DNA of 7,515 bases from JAJXYN01 sp964532735 (GCA_964532735.1 CAZHKK010000023.1:1-7515); one strand, 5' to 3'; counted from the first letter of the stretch, positions 1 through 6,746 are shown. Notes: generated by a model from the letters alone, not told the origin. Numbers and translations are program-made.

Positions 1-1109
1 AAAGGCTTCATACCAATAGCAGAAACTTTATTTACAACACCATCCATAATTCCTTTTCCTGCAATGTTCCCAGCTTTTTTAGACATTTTCATAGCTTGAG
101 TATTAGCAAAATACAACACAACAGCTCCAACAATAACTTTTAATATACTAGCCATTGAAGTTGAAGATTGAACTTCCGACATAGCTTCTACATTCTCAGA
201 TTCAATATTAGCATAATCAGAAACCTTACTACCATTTCCAGCATTATCAACATTATCAATCAAACTTCCATCCGATCCTGGTGATATCATTAAAAGCGAT
301 ATCCATAAATAAAAAGCTAATATAGGACCACCAATAGCTGCGTCAGTAAATTTGCCTAAAGTTTCTGATTTAAGTTGATCTACAGATTTTGACTTTGTTG
401 GAAAAGCTAAAAATAAAAACCACAAAGGAGATAAGGCAGTAAAAATACCAAGAGAAATTGCTCTAATTAAAAAATATAATAAAGTCATTAAAGTAACATA
501 AATAAACAAAAAACCAAAAAGCAACAAAACAATACCTAACAAAATAGTAGGTTTTGTTCCAGTATCTGGTTCAAACATTTTTGTTAAACCTCCTAAACTA
601 CCAACAAAAGAATTAGTAAATTGCAACATTACTATTTGAGAAAAATCAATAATAACACCACATATAACTTTACTAAAATTAATTAAAAAAGCAGCCAACA
701 ATATAGATACTACTTGTTTGGAAGCATTACCTTTAGCTAATTTATTTTCTTTACCTATAAGTTTTGCAAAAGAAGTAAATAACAAAAAGAAAATAAAAAA
801 CATATTTACGAAATCTCTAATCAATATCCAAGCATCATTTACTGCCTCTGTTTCTAAAAGCCAAGATGTTATTTTTATAAAATAAGGCAAAGCTTGATTA
901 AACATAAAAGTTCCCAAACCAAAAAGCATAAAAGATCCTTGCGATAATATGCTTCCTAAAACTTCATCAAATTTTTTCCCAATATCTTCCATAAAACCAG
1001 CAAAAACATTATTTTTAAAAATAAAAAAACAAACAACAAAAATAAAAGATACCACAATATATTTATTGCGATTTAAAAATTTAAGAAATTTATAAAAATT
1101 ATCCTTCAC
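1..1109 (-). CDS. TrbL/VirB6-like polytopic membrane protein, partial (C-terminus cut by window edge)
   Basis: I translated this region by hand: it is open from a GTG at 1109 to the window edge, 369 codons without a stop. An in-frame TAA lies four codons upstream, and the first ATG is codon 40, after the signal peptide, so GTG is the best start. Residues about 17-38 form a signal peptide (hydrophobic core, then NNVFA|G). Hydrophobic segments follow at about 58-85, 98-118, 133-155, 187-217, 218-237, 258-276 and 320-336. A polar loop at 277-318 rich in Asn, Ser and Glu lies before the last segment. The stretch 'SLGIFTALSPLWFLFLAFP' (219-237), a 'SPLxF...xxP' signature, and the overall topology resemble the TrbL/VirB6 inner-membrane proteins often found in CPR genomes beside type IV secretion or pilus ATPases. 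Such proteins form a membrane channel platform. Here the family is inferred from topology and motif; no VirB4-type partner is visible. A different conserved multi-pass protein is possible. Confidence 0.6.
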   Translation of the reverse strand, partial: MKDNFYKFLKFLNRNKYIVVSFIFVVCFFIFKNNVFAGFMEDIGKKFDEVLGSILSQGSFMLFGLGTFMFNQALPYFIKITSWLLETEAVNDAWILIRDFVNMFFIFFLLFTSFAKLIGKENKLAKGNASKQVVSILLAAFLINFSKVICGVIIDFSQIVMLQFTNSFVGSLGGLTKMFEPDTGTKPTILLGIVLLLFGFLFIYVTLMTLLYFLIRAISLGIFTALSPLWFLFLAFPTKSKSVDQLKSETLGKFTDAAIGGPILAFYLWISLLMISPGSDGSLIDNVDNAGNGSKVSDYANIESENVEAMSEVQSSTSMASILKVIVGAVVLYFANTQAMKMSKKAGNIAGKGIMDGVVNKVSAIGMKP

Positions 1110-1173
1110 AAAATTATCTTAATTTATTAATTTTTAGAAATAACAAACAAAAAAAGCATTAATTTCTCGTTTA

Positions 1174-1182
1174 ATTATATCA
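1174..1182 (-). promoter_or_regulatory. Extended -10 promoter of the VirB6-like gene
   Basis: The minus strand reads TGATATAAT, a perfect extended -10 element (TGn + TATAAT). Transcription would start near 1167, giving a leader of roughly 58 nt before the GTG start. The -35 region at 1197-1202 (ATGAAT) is a poor match. It lies directly after the terminator of the preceding gene, so this gene probably has its own transcript. TGTGGAAAA at 1204-1212 (TTTTCCACA on the minus strand) resembles a relaxed DnaA box just upstream, but one such match in this base composition is weak. Confidence 0.42.
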
Positions 1183-1215
1183 TACATAAAACAAATATTC
1201 ATATGTGGAAAATAA

Positions 1216-1254
1216 AAAAATCTTAAAAAATTATTTTAATTTTTTAAGATTTTT
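1216..1254 (-). terminator. Intrinsic terminator after the H-cluster-domain gene
   Basis: A perfect 17-bp inverted repeat (AAAAATCTTAAAAAATT at 1216-1232 and its complement at 1238-1254) with a 5-nt loop starts 3 nt after the TAA stop at 1258-1260. On the minus strand it is followed by TT-A-TTTT, a short interrupted U-run. The stem has a single G-C pair, so it is thermally weak for its length. Position and symmetry nevertheless fit a terminator for the minus-strand gene. Confidence 0.72.
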
Positions 1255-1257
1255 AAT

Positions 1258-2127
1258 TTAAAATTTTCTAGAAAAATCTACATTTTTTATAACATCATCA
1301 ATATCACTATTAAAATTGTTATTTTTAACAGTTTTTAATTGATCTTTATAATTAATAATTTTAGATTTTTTTTCTTCAATGCTCAGATTTTTATTAATTA
1401 CTTCTCCACCTCCAATACAACCACCATCACAATTTAACAAATCAAAAAATCTATATTTTGTAGTATTGTTTTTTATTTCTTCTAAAATTGTTTTTACTTT
1501 TAAAACTCCATCATCAACTAATATTTCAGAATCTTTCAATATCTCTTTTATACGAGCAGAACAAGAAAGACCTCCAGATATTGGATACACTCTAGTCTCA
1601 TTATCTGATATTGAATCAAATTTTTCATCTAAATCTATATAATCTTCTTCAAAAATATTATTTTTATCAAACAAATCTTTTAAATCTTTAAATGATAATG
1701 TTTCAGAGATACAATCTTTATATTCCTTTGCTTCTATATTTTGTTTAGCACGACAAGGACTTACAAAAACAATTTCATAATCTGAATAAAGATATTTTAG
1801 AACTTTGGCCTGAGAAACCATAGGAGAAGTTATAGGCATAATATATTTTACTAAATCAGGATATTGATTTTTAATTAAAGAAACTACTACAGGGCAAGGA
1901 GATGCTATATAATATTTTTGATCTAAATGATTTTTTATATATTCAAAATAATTATTATTTGTCATTTTTGCTCCAAAAGTTAACTCTGTAACCATAGAAA
2001 CTCCTAGTTTTTTTAACATACCTATAATAGCAGGATATTTAAAATCAACAACAAAAGAAGGAGCTATCATAACACAAACTTTTTTATTTTTTATTAAATT
2101 TAAAAAATTATCTTGGTTGGGTAACAT
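1258..2127 (-). CDS. [FeFe]-hydrogenase-type H-cluster domain protein, stand-alone, lacking the L1 proton-transfer cysteine
   Basis: This 289-residue protein matches the iron-only hydrogenase large-subunit C-terminal domain (Fe_hyd_lg_C). Visible motifs in order: 'IAPSFVVDF' (21-29) and 'LGVSMVTELTFGA' (41-53), typical of the domain start; L1-like 'ASPCP' with Cys78; 'PITSPMVSQAK' (98-108); L2-like 'SPCRAK' with Cys125; and L3-like 'NCDGGCIGGG' with Cys233 and Cys237. The four cysteines Cys78, 125, 233 and 237 match the ligands of the [4Fe-4S] part of the H-cluster. The preceding L1 cysteine that transfers protons in catalytic enzymes (TSCCP) is Pro77 here, and the Met residues of L2 and L3 are Ser and Leu. 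That pattern resembles putative sensory or divergent group C/D proteins more than H2-producing enzymes. There is no N-terminal ferredoxin domain, PAS domain or signal peptide, so it is probably a cytoplasmic Fe-S protein. No HydE/F/G maturases are in the window. The fold assignment is firm; enzymatic activity is doubtful. Confidence 0.8.
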   Translation of the reverse strand: MLPNQDNFLNLIKNKKVCVMIAPSFVVDFKYPAIIGMLKKLGVSMVTELTFGAKMTNNNYFEYIKNHLDQKYYIASPCPVVVSLIKNQYPDLVKYIMPITSPMVSQAKVLKYLYSDYEIVFVSPCRAKQNIEAKEYKDCISETLSFKDLKDLFDKNNIFEEDYIDLDEKFDSISDNETRVYPISGGLSCSARIKEILKDSEILVDDGVLKVKTILEEIKNNTTKYRFFDLLNCDGGCIGGGEVINKNLSIEEKKSKIINYKDQLKTVKNNNFNSDIDDVIKNVDFSRKF

Positions 2128-2153
2128 AAATTATATTAATAATTAACAATCTA

Positions 2154-2159
2154 ATTATA
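2154..2159 (-). promoter_or_regulatory. Possible -10 box of the H-cluster-domain gene
   Basis: The minus strand carries a perfect TATAAT, preceded by TG without the usual one-base spacer, in the 59-bp gap after the beta-helix gene. A start near 2147 would give a leader of about 20 nt. No good -35 hexamer is seen. In such A/T-rich DNA a TATAAT can arise by chance, so read-through from the upstream operon remains possible. Confidence 0.35.
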
Positions 2160-2171
2160 CATTAAAAACGT

Positions 2172-2199
2172 AAAAAATGAGAATAATTATTTAATTATT
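2172..2199 (-). terminator. Weak A/T-only hairpin at the end of the C39/beta-helix gene
   Basis: AATAATT (2182-2188) and AATTATT (2193-2199) form a 7-bp all-A/T stem with a 4-nt loop that overlaps the last codons and the stop. On the minus strand a T6 run follows at 2177-2172 after a short spacer. It is much weaker than the other three terminators in the window, so termination here may be partial or absent. Confidence 0.28.
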
Positions 2200-4670
2200 T
2201 CATTAATTATATTTGAATTATAAATATTATTACTTAACAAAATGTTTGAATTTAAACTATTTATACCATAAAAATTTTTAGAAAAATTACAATTATTGAT
2301 GTTTATATTTTTTGAATTTTTTATTTTTATAGCATAATAATTTTCTTTAAAAGTAGAGTTTTGTATAATAATATTATTAGAATCTTCAATATTTATAACA
2401 CCATTCAAATCATTGTCTCTTCTTGCGCCAAATTTAAAAATACAATTATCAAAAATAGATTTTTCAGAAGATCTAATGTGTATACCCGCCCAAAAATCAT
2501 GTTTGAAACCAAAATTTGATTCAACATTTTCATATTCATTATCATTTATTGATACAAAAACAATAGGATTATTTTTTTCACCTATAGCAGATATAGATCC
2601 GTATATATTAAAATTTCCATAACCTTGTTCCATTTTAAGTATAGAACCGCTCTCTATATTTAATTTAACCCCCGCACCAATATTTACATTCTTCAAACTA
2701 TAAACACCTTTTCTTAAAAAATATTCCCCTGGCTCTTGTAAGTTTAGATCCAAAAACAAAACATTGTATCTATTTTTTAAAAATAAATTATCTTTAACTA
2801 TAGCAAAACTGTTTTCAGCATGAATTGGATAAAAATAATTATTTGTAATTTTATTATTAATAACAGAAAACCTCTCATCAAGATTAATCAATCTGACACC
2901 AGCACCACCACCTTCTATAATATTATTATCCAAAACACCTATAGAATCTTTTATAAAAACATTATTAAAAGAATTTGATGTGTATTTTATAGAAGAATTT
3001 AACATATAAAAAGCAGAATTATTATGAACATAAACACTCTGCCCCGCATCTTTATAAAATTTAACTCCGTCTAATGTAACAATACTGTTATCAACTATTA
3101 TTTTAGGATATTTTTTACCTTTTGGTGCATAATATCCACCATTTAAAATATCAACATTATTTAAAATAGAACCAAAACTATTTTCAAATACAATAGAAAT
3201 CCAAGAATTTAAAACATCATCGGAAATAGAAGTTATATAAATTCTTTCATCTGGTTCGCCCATAGCAAACAAATGACCTTTTATAGAAATATTACAATAT
3301 GGAGATAATGTTATTTTAACTCCTTTTGTTATTAAAATATTTTGTTCTGGATTAATATCAAAACAAACATTAAAATATTCTTTTCTATCCATAACAACAT
3401 CATTACCATCATATCCTATCAAATTCATATCACTAGCAGAATCTAAAGAAACTTTTTGAGAAACTTCCTTATAATCAGAACAATAATTATTAATATCACA
3501 TAGCCTCAACCTAAAATAATAAGTATCATTATTTGTTTTTACATAATATTTATAATAATTTAAATTATAATTATCAAATAAACTTTTCCACTCCCCATCT
3601 TTATTTATTTTATAATCCATTTTGAAATAATATTTTGAAATATCAGTAGAAACATTATAAAAATCAAATTCTAAAGGAATAACTAATTTATTTTCTTTAT
3701 AATTAATTTTAAAATCAAATTCTGGCAAATAAACAGGTGCTGAAGCACCTCCTTTATCTTCGATAATATTTTGAGAAACATCTTCAAAAACATTTCCATA
3801 ACCATATCCATAACCATATCCATAACCTACAAAATATTCATTATTAATATCATTTTTATTATTTAAATCATTAGTTTCTATTATTGAAATTAAATTAGAA
3901 CTTTGATTACTTTGAACTATACTGTTTGCAGAAACACCAATTGTATTATTTACAACATTTTTTGGTAAATTATTAAAAACATCTTCAGAATCAACAATAT
4001 CAATATTATCAGAAAAAATTTCATTTTTAATACTATCTTGAACAACACTTTGAATGTTATCTGTTTTTGAATTAGTTTCAATATTTTTATTTTTTTTCTT
4101 TAAAATTAAATAATTATAATTTTCACTTTTCCATACATCCAGAAAATCTTTTATTAAATACTTTTTTTCTTTACCAAAAACCTTTCCTGGATCGTTAAAA
4201 TAAACATATTCTTCGTCAAAACCAATCATTAACATAAAATGACCATCTTTATCTAATTTCATAGATATTCTAACAAGAGGAATAACCAAACTTCCATTAT
4301 TAATTTCATTTTTTATAGATTCAAAATCATTAGATGTCCTACTAATAAAAACATCCTCATACCCACCAAAATCTTCTGCGATAGATTTTAATTTAGTTGT
4401 ATTAGTATAATAACCATTATAATTACGAATAGGATCAGAAAATTTTATATTCAAAAAATCATCAATTTTTTTTATATCTTCAAAATTTAAATTAGCATCT
4501 TCTGATAAAAACTTATCAGCCATATAATAACTAGTTTGACCACAATTCAAAGTATTATTCCAATCACCAGGTAAAACCTGAGGGATAAAAGGTATATCTA
4601 AAATTTTTGAAAAACAAAAGGAAGGAAAAATTAAAAAAAAGAATATTAGAAATAAAATATATTTTTTCAT
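2187..4670 (-). CDS. Secreted C39-like cysteine peptidase domain fused to a fibronectin-like and parallel beta-helix surface protein
   Basis: This is an 827-residue exported protein. Residues 1-21 are a signal peptide; Cys19 lacks a lipobox, so signal peptidase I cleavage after Ser21 is likely. Residues 22-190 form a C39-like domain (Peptidase_C39_2 type): oxyanion Gln31 in 'IPFIPQ', Cys43 in 'NCGQTS', His144 in 'DGHFMLMIGFD' and Asp160 in 'NDP'. The full catalytic set is present, so peptidase activity is plausible. Residues 195-315 are an Asn/Ser-rich linker containing (GY)5 at 282-291. Residues 317-405 look fibronectin type III-like ('YYFRLRLCDINNYCSDY'). Residues 433-512 and 650-750 each carry the module 'G.L.A.GE...PI..TS...W..I.F....S.L.N', known from right-handed parallel beta-helix surface proteins. 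Residues 758-825 end with short helix-type coils ('NNIIIQNSTFKENYYAI'). No C-terminal anchor is seen. It starts 9 bp after the six-cysteine membrane protein, so the two are probably co-transcribed. Attachment to or processing of a host or neighbour surface is a guess. Confidence 0.78.
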   Translation of the reverse strand: MKKYILFLIFFFLIFPSFCFSKILDIPFIPQVLPGDWNNTLNCGQTSYYMADKFLSEDANLNFEDIKKIDDFLNIKFSDPIRNYNGYYTNTTKLKSIAEDFGGYEDVFISRTSNDFESIKNEINNGSLVIPLVRISMKLDKDGHFMLMIGFDEEYVYFNDPGKVFGKEKKYLIKDFLDVWKSENYNYLILKKKNKNIETNSKTDNIQSVVQDSIKNEIFSDNIDIVDSEDVFNNLPKNVVNNTIGVSANSIVQSNQSSNLISIIETNDLNNKNDINNEYFVGYGYGYGYGYGNVFEDVSQNIIEDKGGASAPVYLPEFDFKINYKENKLVIPLEFDFYNVSTDISKYYFKMDYKINKDGEWKSLFDNYNLNYYKYYVKTNNDTYYFRLRLCDINNYCSDYKEVSQKVSLDSASDMNLIGYDGNDVVMDRKEYFNVCFDINPEQNILITKGVKITLSPYCNISIKGHLFAMGEPDERIYITSISDDVLNSWISIVFENSFGSILNNVDILNGGYYAPKGKKYPKIIVDNSIVTLDGVKFYKDAGQSVYVHNNSAFYMLNSSIKYTSNSFNNVFIKDSIGVLDNNIIEGGGAGVRLINLDERFSVINNKITNNYFYPIHAENSFAIVKDNLFLKNRYNVLFLDLNLQEPGEYFLRKGVYSLKNVNIGAGVKLNIESGSILKMEQGYGNFNIYGSISAIGEKNNPIVFVSINDNEYENVESNFGFKHDFWAGIHIRSSEKSIFDNCIFKFGARRDNDLNGVINIEDSNNIIIQNSTFKENYYAIKIKNSKNININNCNFSKNFYGINSLNSNILLSNNIYNSNIINEIIK
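3796..3827. repeat. 12-bp tandem repeat encoding the Gly-Tyr linker
   Basis: The unit CCATAACCATAT is present 2.7 times without a mismatch. On the coding (minus) strand it reads GGT TAT GGA TAT, so the glycine codons alternate GGT/GGA and the product is the (GY)5 run at residues 282-291 of the secreted protein. The unit is a multiple of three, so gain or loss by slippage would lengthen or shorten the linker without a frameshift. Confidence 0.9.
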
Positions 4671-4679
4671 AAAAGTTGA

Positions 4680-5348
4680 TTAATTAATTAATTTTTTAAA
4701 TAATTGATTTTCATAATTTTCTTTTGTTTTATCTGCACACTCTAAGTTAGCTATCAAAATTTCTAAATTATCTTTATAAATTAATTCCGCATCTCCTGAA
4801 CCAAAAAAATCACCATAATAAACAACTTTAAACCAATTATTTTTATAATTAATACAATCATATTTTTGACATTCAATATCAAGACATTCTTTATCTACAA
4901 AATCACAAACAGATAAATCAGAAAATCTTTTAGTCAAATTTAAAACGCAATCATCATTTTTTAAATCTTCAATTAAAATATTTTTATTATAAAATTGAAA
5001 AAAATTTTCAACAGAATTATTTAAACTAAAACCATCAGAAATAAATTTTTCTTTAATGTTATTAAAAAATAAAAAATCTATATCTTTTATTTTTGTATCA
5101 TCCATTTTATTTATTTGAATATCTTCTTTTTTTTCAGAAACAGAATAAATATCAGAATTAAAAATAATTTTATCTTTTTCTATAACAACATCTCCTGAAA
5201 CAATATCGTTTAAAACAATACCCTCTGAAACATTGCTATTTTTAAAATCACTTTCTAAAATATTTTCTTTATTTTTTTTGTTTAAAATTATAAAAACAAC
5301 AAAAACAAAAACTATAATAAAAACTATAATAAAAAATCTTTTTTTCAT
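4680..5348 (-). CDS. Membrane-anchored extracytoplasmic six-cysteine protein, function unknown
   Basis: I do not recognise this 222-residue protein. Residues 1-4 are MKKR, followed by a strongly hydrophobic segment at 5-22 and then NKKNK. This fits a single N-terminal signal anchor with the rest outside the cytoplasm. Residues 25-110 are Asp/Glu/Lys/Ile-rich. The C-terminal half contains all six cysteines: Cys134, 148, 155, 160, 165 and 204, four of them within 18 residues. An even number in an exported domain suggests three disulfides. The start is well fixed because the ATG opens the signal anchor; no Shine-Dalgarno sequence precedes it. The TAA stop lies 9 bp before the start of the C39/beta-helix gene, so the two form a probable operon. 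The protein could be an anchor, chaperone or substrate for its neighbour; that role is inference from position only. Confidence 0.75.
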   Translation of the reverse strand: MKKRFFIIVFIIVFVFVVFIILNKKNKENILESDFKNSNVSEGIVLNDIVSGDVVIEKDKIIFNSDIYSVSEKKEDIQINKMDDTKIKDIDFLFFNNIKEKFISDGFSLNNSVENFFQFYNKNILIEDLKNDDCVLNLTKRFSDLSVCDFVDKECLDIECQKYDCINYKNNWFKVVYYGDFFGSGDAELIYKDNLEILIANLECADKTKENYENQLFKKLIN

Positions 5349-5379
5349 TATTTTAATTTAATAATTATTTAATTTTATT

Positions 5380-5385
5380 AGTATA
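5380..5385 (-). promoter_or_regulatory. Possible -10 box for the six-cysteine/C39 operon
   Basis: The minus strand reads TTTTGTATACTAAT, with TATACT (5 of 6 matches) preceded by TG. A start near 5373 would leave a leader of about 25 nt. A TTAACT further upstream is 20 nt away, too far for a normal -35 box. The region lies between the recA terminator and the next start codon, where a promoter is expected. Confidence 0.36.
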
Positions 5386-5440
5386 CAAAAAATAAAAATA
5401 TAAAAAGTTAACTATAATACTAAAAAGAAATTAAAAAAAC

Positions 5441-5471
5441 AAAAAAACCTCAAATAAATGAGATTTTTTTT
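5441..5471 (-). terminator. Intrinsic terminator of recA
   Basis: On the minus strand, a stem of A-run + TCTCA pairs with TGAGG + T-run around the 6-nt loop TTTATT. It closes with a G-U wobble (positions 5448/5463) that would be a mismatch on the plus strand, so the hairpin is oriented for minus-strand RNA. T-rich sequence (5447-5432) follows. The hairpin begins 12 nt after the recA stop codon. Confidence 0.8.
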
Positions 5472-5482
5472 ATTGTGTATAA

Positions 5483-6580
5483 TTATTTATTATCTGAAAT
5501 CATTTCGTTTAAAACATCTTCACTGCTATCATCGTCTTTTGATATTTTTACATTTTCTCCAGACTTCATTTTTTTAATAACTTCCTCTTTAATTTTTTTA
5601 ACTATTTCTGGATTAGATTTTAAGAAAGTTTTTGTTGCTTCTTTTCCAACTCCAAGTTTTTCTCCCTCAAAAGAATATGAATTACCAGACTTATTAATTA
5701 TTCCTAAATTAACACCAATATTTAATGAATCACCTTCAACAGAAATTCCTTGATTATACATAATATCAAATTCACATTCAGCAAAAGGAGGAGCTACTTT
5801 ATTTTTTACAACTTTAACTTTTACTTGATTACCAACAATACTTTCTCCTTGTTTTATTTGAGCCTTTCTTCTTATTTCAAGTCTAACAGAAGCATAAAAT
5901 TTTAAAGCATTACCACCAGTAGTTGTTTCTGGATTCCCAAAAAACACACCAATCTTTTGACGTATTTGATTTATAAAAATAATTATAGTTTTAGATTTAC
6001 TAGAAATAGCAGTAAGCTTTCTTAGTGCTTGACTCATAAGTCTTGCCTGAAGACCCATATGAGAATCACCCATTTCTCCATCAAGTTCAGATTTTGGAGT
6101 TAAAGCAGCAACAGAATCCACAACAATAATATCAACAGCATTAGATCTAACAAGAGTTTCTACTATATCCAAAGCTTGTTCACCATAATCAGGCTGAGAA
6201 ATAAGAAGATTTTCAATATCAACACCAATTTTTTTAGCATATGCAGGATCTAAAGCATGTTCTGCATCAACAAAAGCAGCAACACCACCAACTTTTTGAA
6301 CTTCAGCAATAGCGTGTTGAGCAAGAGTTGTTTTACCAGATGATTCTGGTCCATATATTTCAATTATTCTTCCTCTTGGAAAACCAAAAGCTCCAAGAGC
6401 CATATCAAGAGATAAACATCCAGAACTAACAACGTCTACATTCATAGACATATTTTCGCCTAATCTCATAATAGAGCCATCACCAAATCTTTCTTTTATC
6501 ATATCCACAGCAGCCTTTACTGCTTGATTTTTAGAATCAGAAAGATTACTAGATTTTTTTATTTTAGTATCTTTTGTCAT
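5483..6580 (-). CDS. recA: RecA, DNA recombinase
   Basis: Full-length RecA (365 residues; Escherichia coli RecA has 353), the ATP-dependent strand-exchange protein of homologous recombination and the co-protease that triggers LexA cleavage where LexA exists. Visible features: Walker A 'GPESSGKT' (77-84), catalytic region 'VDAEHALDP' (104-112), Walker B 'IIVVDS' (151-156), loop L1 'DGEMGDSHMGLQAR' (167-180), 'FINQIRQKIGVFFGNPETTTGG' split around 202-223 with loop L2, and 'GGNALKFYASVRLEIRR' (222-238). The C-terminal domain runs from about 270 to 335 and ends in an acidic tail (SKDDDSSED). The ATG at 6580 gives the normal short lysine-rich N-terminus. All key residues are intact. It lies directly downstream of a RodZ-like gene, an order reminiscent of the rodZ(ymfM)-pgsA-cinA-recA region of Bacillus, with the middle genes missing. 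No recognisable LexA box was found in its leader. Confidence 0.99.
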   Translation of the reverse strand: MTKDTKIKKSSNLSDSKNQAVKAAVDMIKERFGDGSIMRLGENMSMNVDVVSSGCLSLDMALGAFGFPRGRIIEIYGPESSGKTTLAQHAIAEVQKVGGVAAFVDAEHALDPAYAKKIGVDIENLLISQPDYGEQALDIVETLVRSNAVDIIVVDSVAALTPKSELDGEMGDSHMGLQARLMSQALRKLTAISSKSKTIIIFINQIRQKIGVFFGNPETTTGGNALKFYASVRLEIRRKAQIKQGESIVGNQVKVKVVKNKVAPPFAECEFDIMYNQGISVEGDSLNIGVNLGIINKSGNSYSFEGEKLGVGKEATKTFLKSNPEIVKKIKEEVIKKMKSGENVKISKDDDSSEDVLNEMISDNK

Positions 6581-6680
6581 AAAATTTAATTAATTAATCA
6601 ATTTGTTAAAACCCCCTTCTTTAAAAACACCACATAACTCTTATAGATAATATTAACAGATAGCGAGTTAATTTTTAATT
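6581..6680 (-). promoter_or_regulatory. recA leader and promoter region with an isolated G5 tract
   Basis: This 100-bp stretch between the preceding terminator and the recA ATG must carry the recA promoter, but no clear pair of hexamers is seen. TATAAG (6640-6645) and TATTAT (6647-6652) are candidate -10 boxes, and TTAACT (6666-6671) is a poorly spaced -35. An AAGAAGGGGG run (6621-6612 on the minus strand) looks like a purine-rich ribosome site but lies 31 nt before the ATG, too far for normal use. The last 20 nt are a TTAATTAATTAA-type palindromic A/T leader without Shine-Dalgarno sequence. No Gram-positive (GAAC...GTTC) or enterobacterial (CTG...CAG) SOS box is evident. Confidence 0.35.
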
Positions 6681-6709
6681 AAAAAATCTGTGGATAACCC
6701 ACAAATTTT
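6681..6709 (-). terminator. Intrinsic terminator of the rodZ-like gene, containing a DnaA-box sequence
   Basis: On the minus strand AAAATTTGTGG pairs with CCACAGATTTT (11 bp including one G-U wobble) around the loop GTTAT, followed by a T-run. The wobble would be a C-A mismatch on the plus strand, so the hairpin suits minus-strand RNA. It sits about 37 nt after the rodZ-like stop codon. Loop plus right arm spell TTATCCACA (6697-6689), a perfect DnaA-box consensus. The terminator explanation is sufficient by itself, but both functions could coexist. Confidence 0.72.
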
Positions 6710-6746
6710 ATATAATATTGTTTAACCTTATACAAAATAACAAGAT

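Noticed and set aside
1379..1642. Plus-strand open frame of 87 codons
   Set aside because: It lies antisense to the H-cluster-domain gene, covers its conserved cysteine motifs, and has no family resemblance.
2413..2622. Plus-strand open frame of 69 codons
   Set aside because: It is antisense to the beta-helix region of the large secreted protein, with no signal or motif of its own.
4605..4620. Lipoprotein signal around Cys19 of the C39/beta-helix protein
   Set aside because: The residues before Cys19 (PSF) do not fit a lipobox, so ordinary signal peptidase I cleavage is preferred.
5475..5753. Plus-strand open frame of 92 codons opposite the recA 3' end
   Set aside because: It is a shadow of recA; the composition reflects complementary codons and there is no leader or motif.
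6581..6746. LexA/SOS operator before recA
   Set aside because: No palindrome of the GAAC...GTTC or CTG...CAG type was found; the only clear palindrome is better explained as the rodZ-like terminator.
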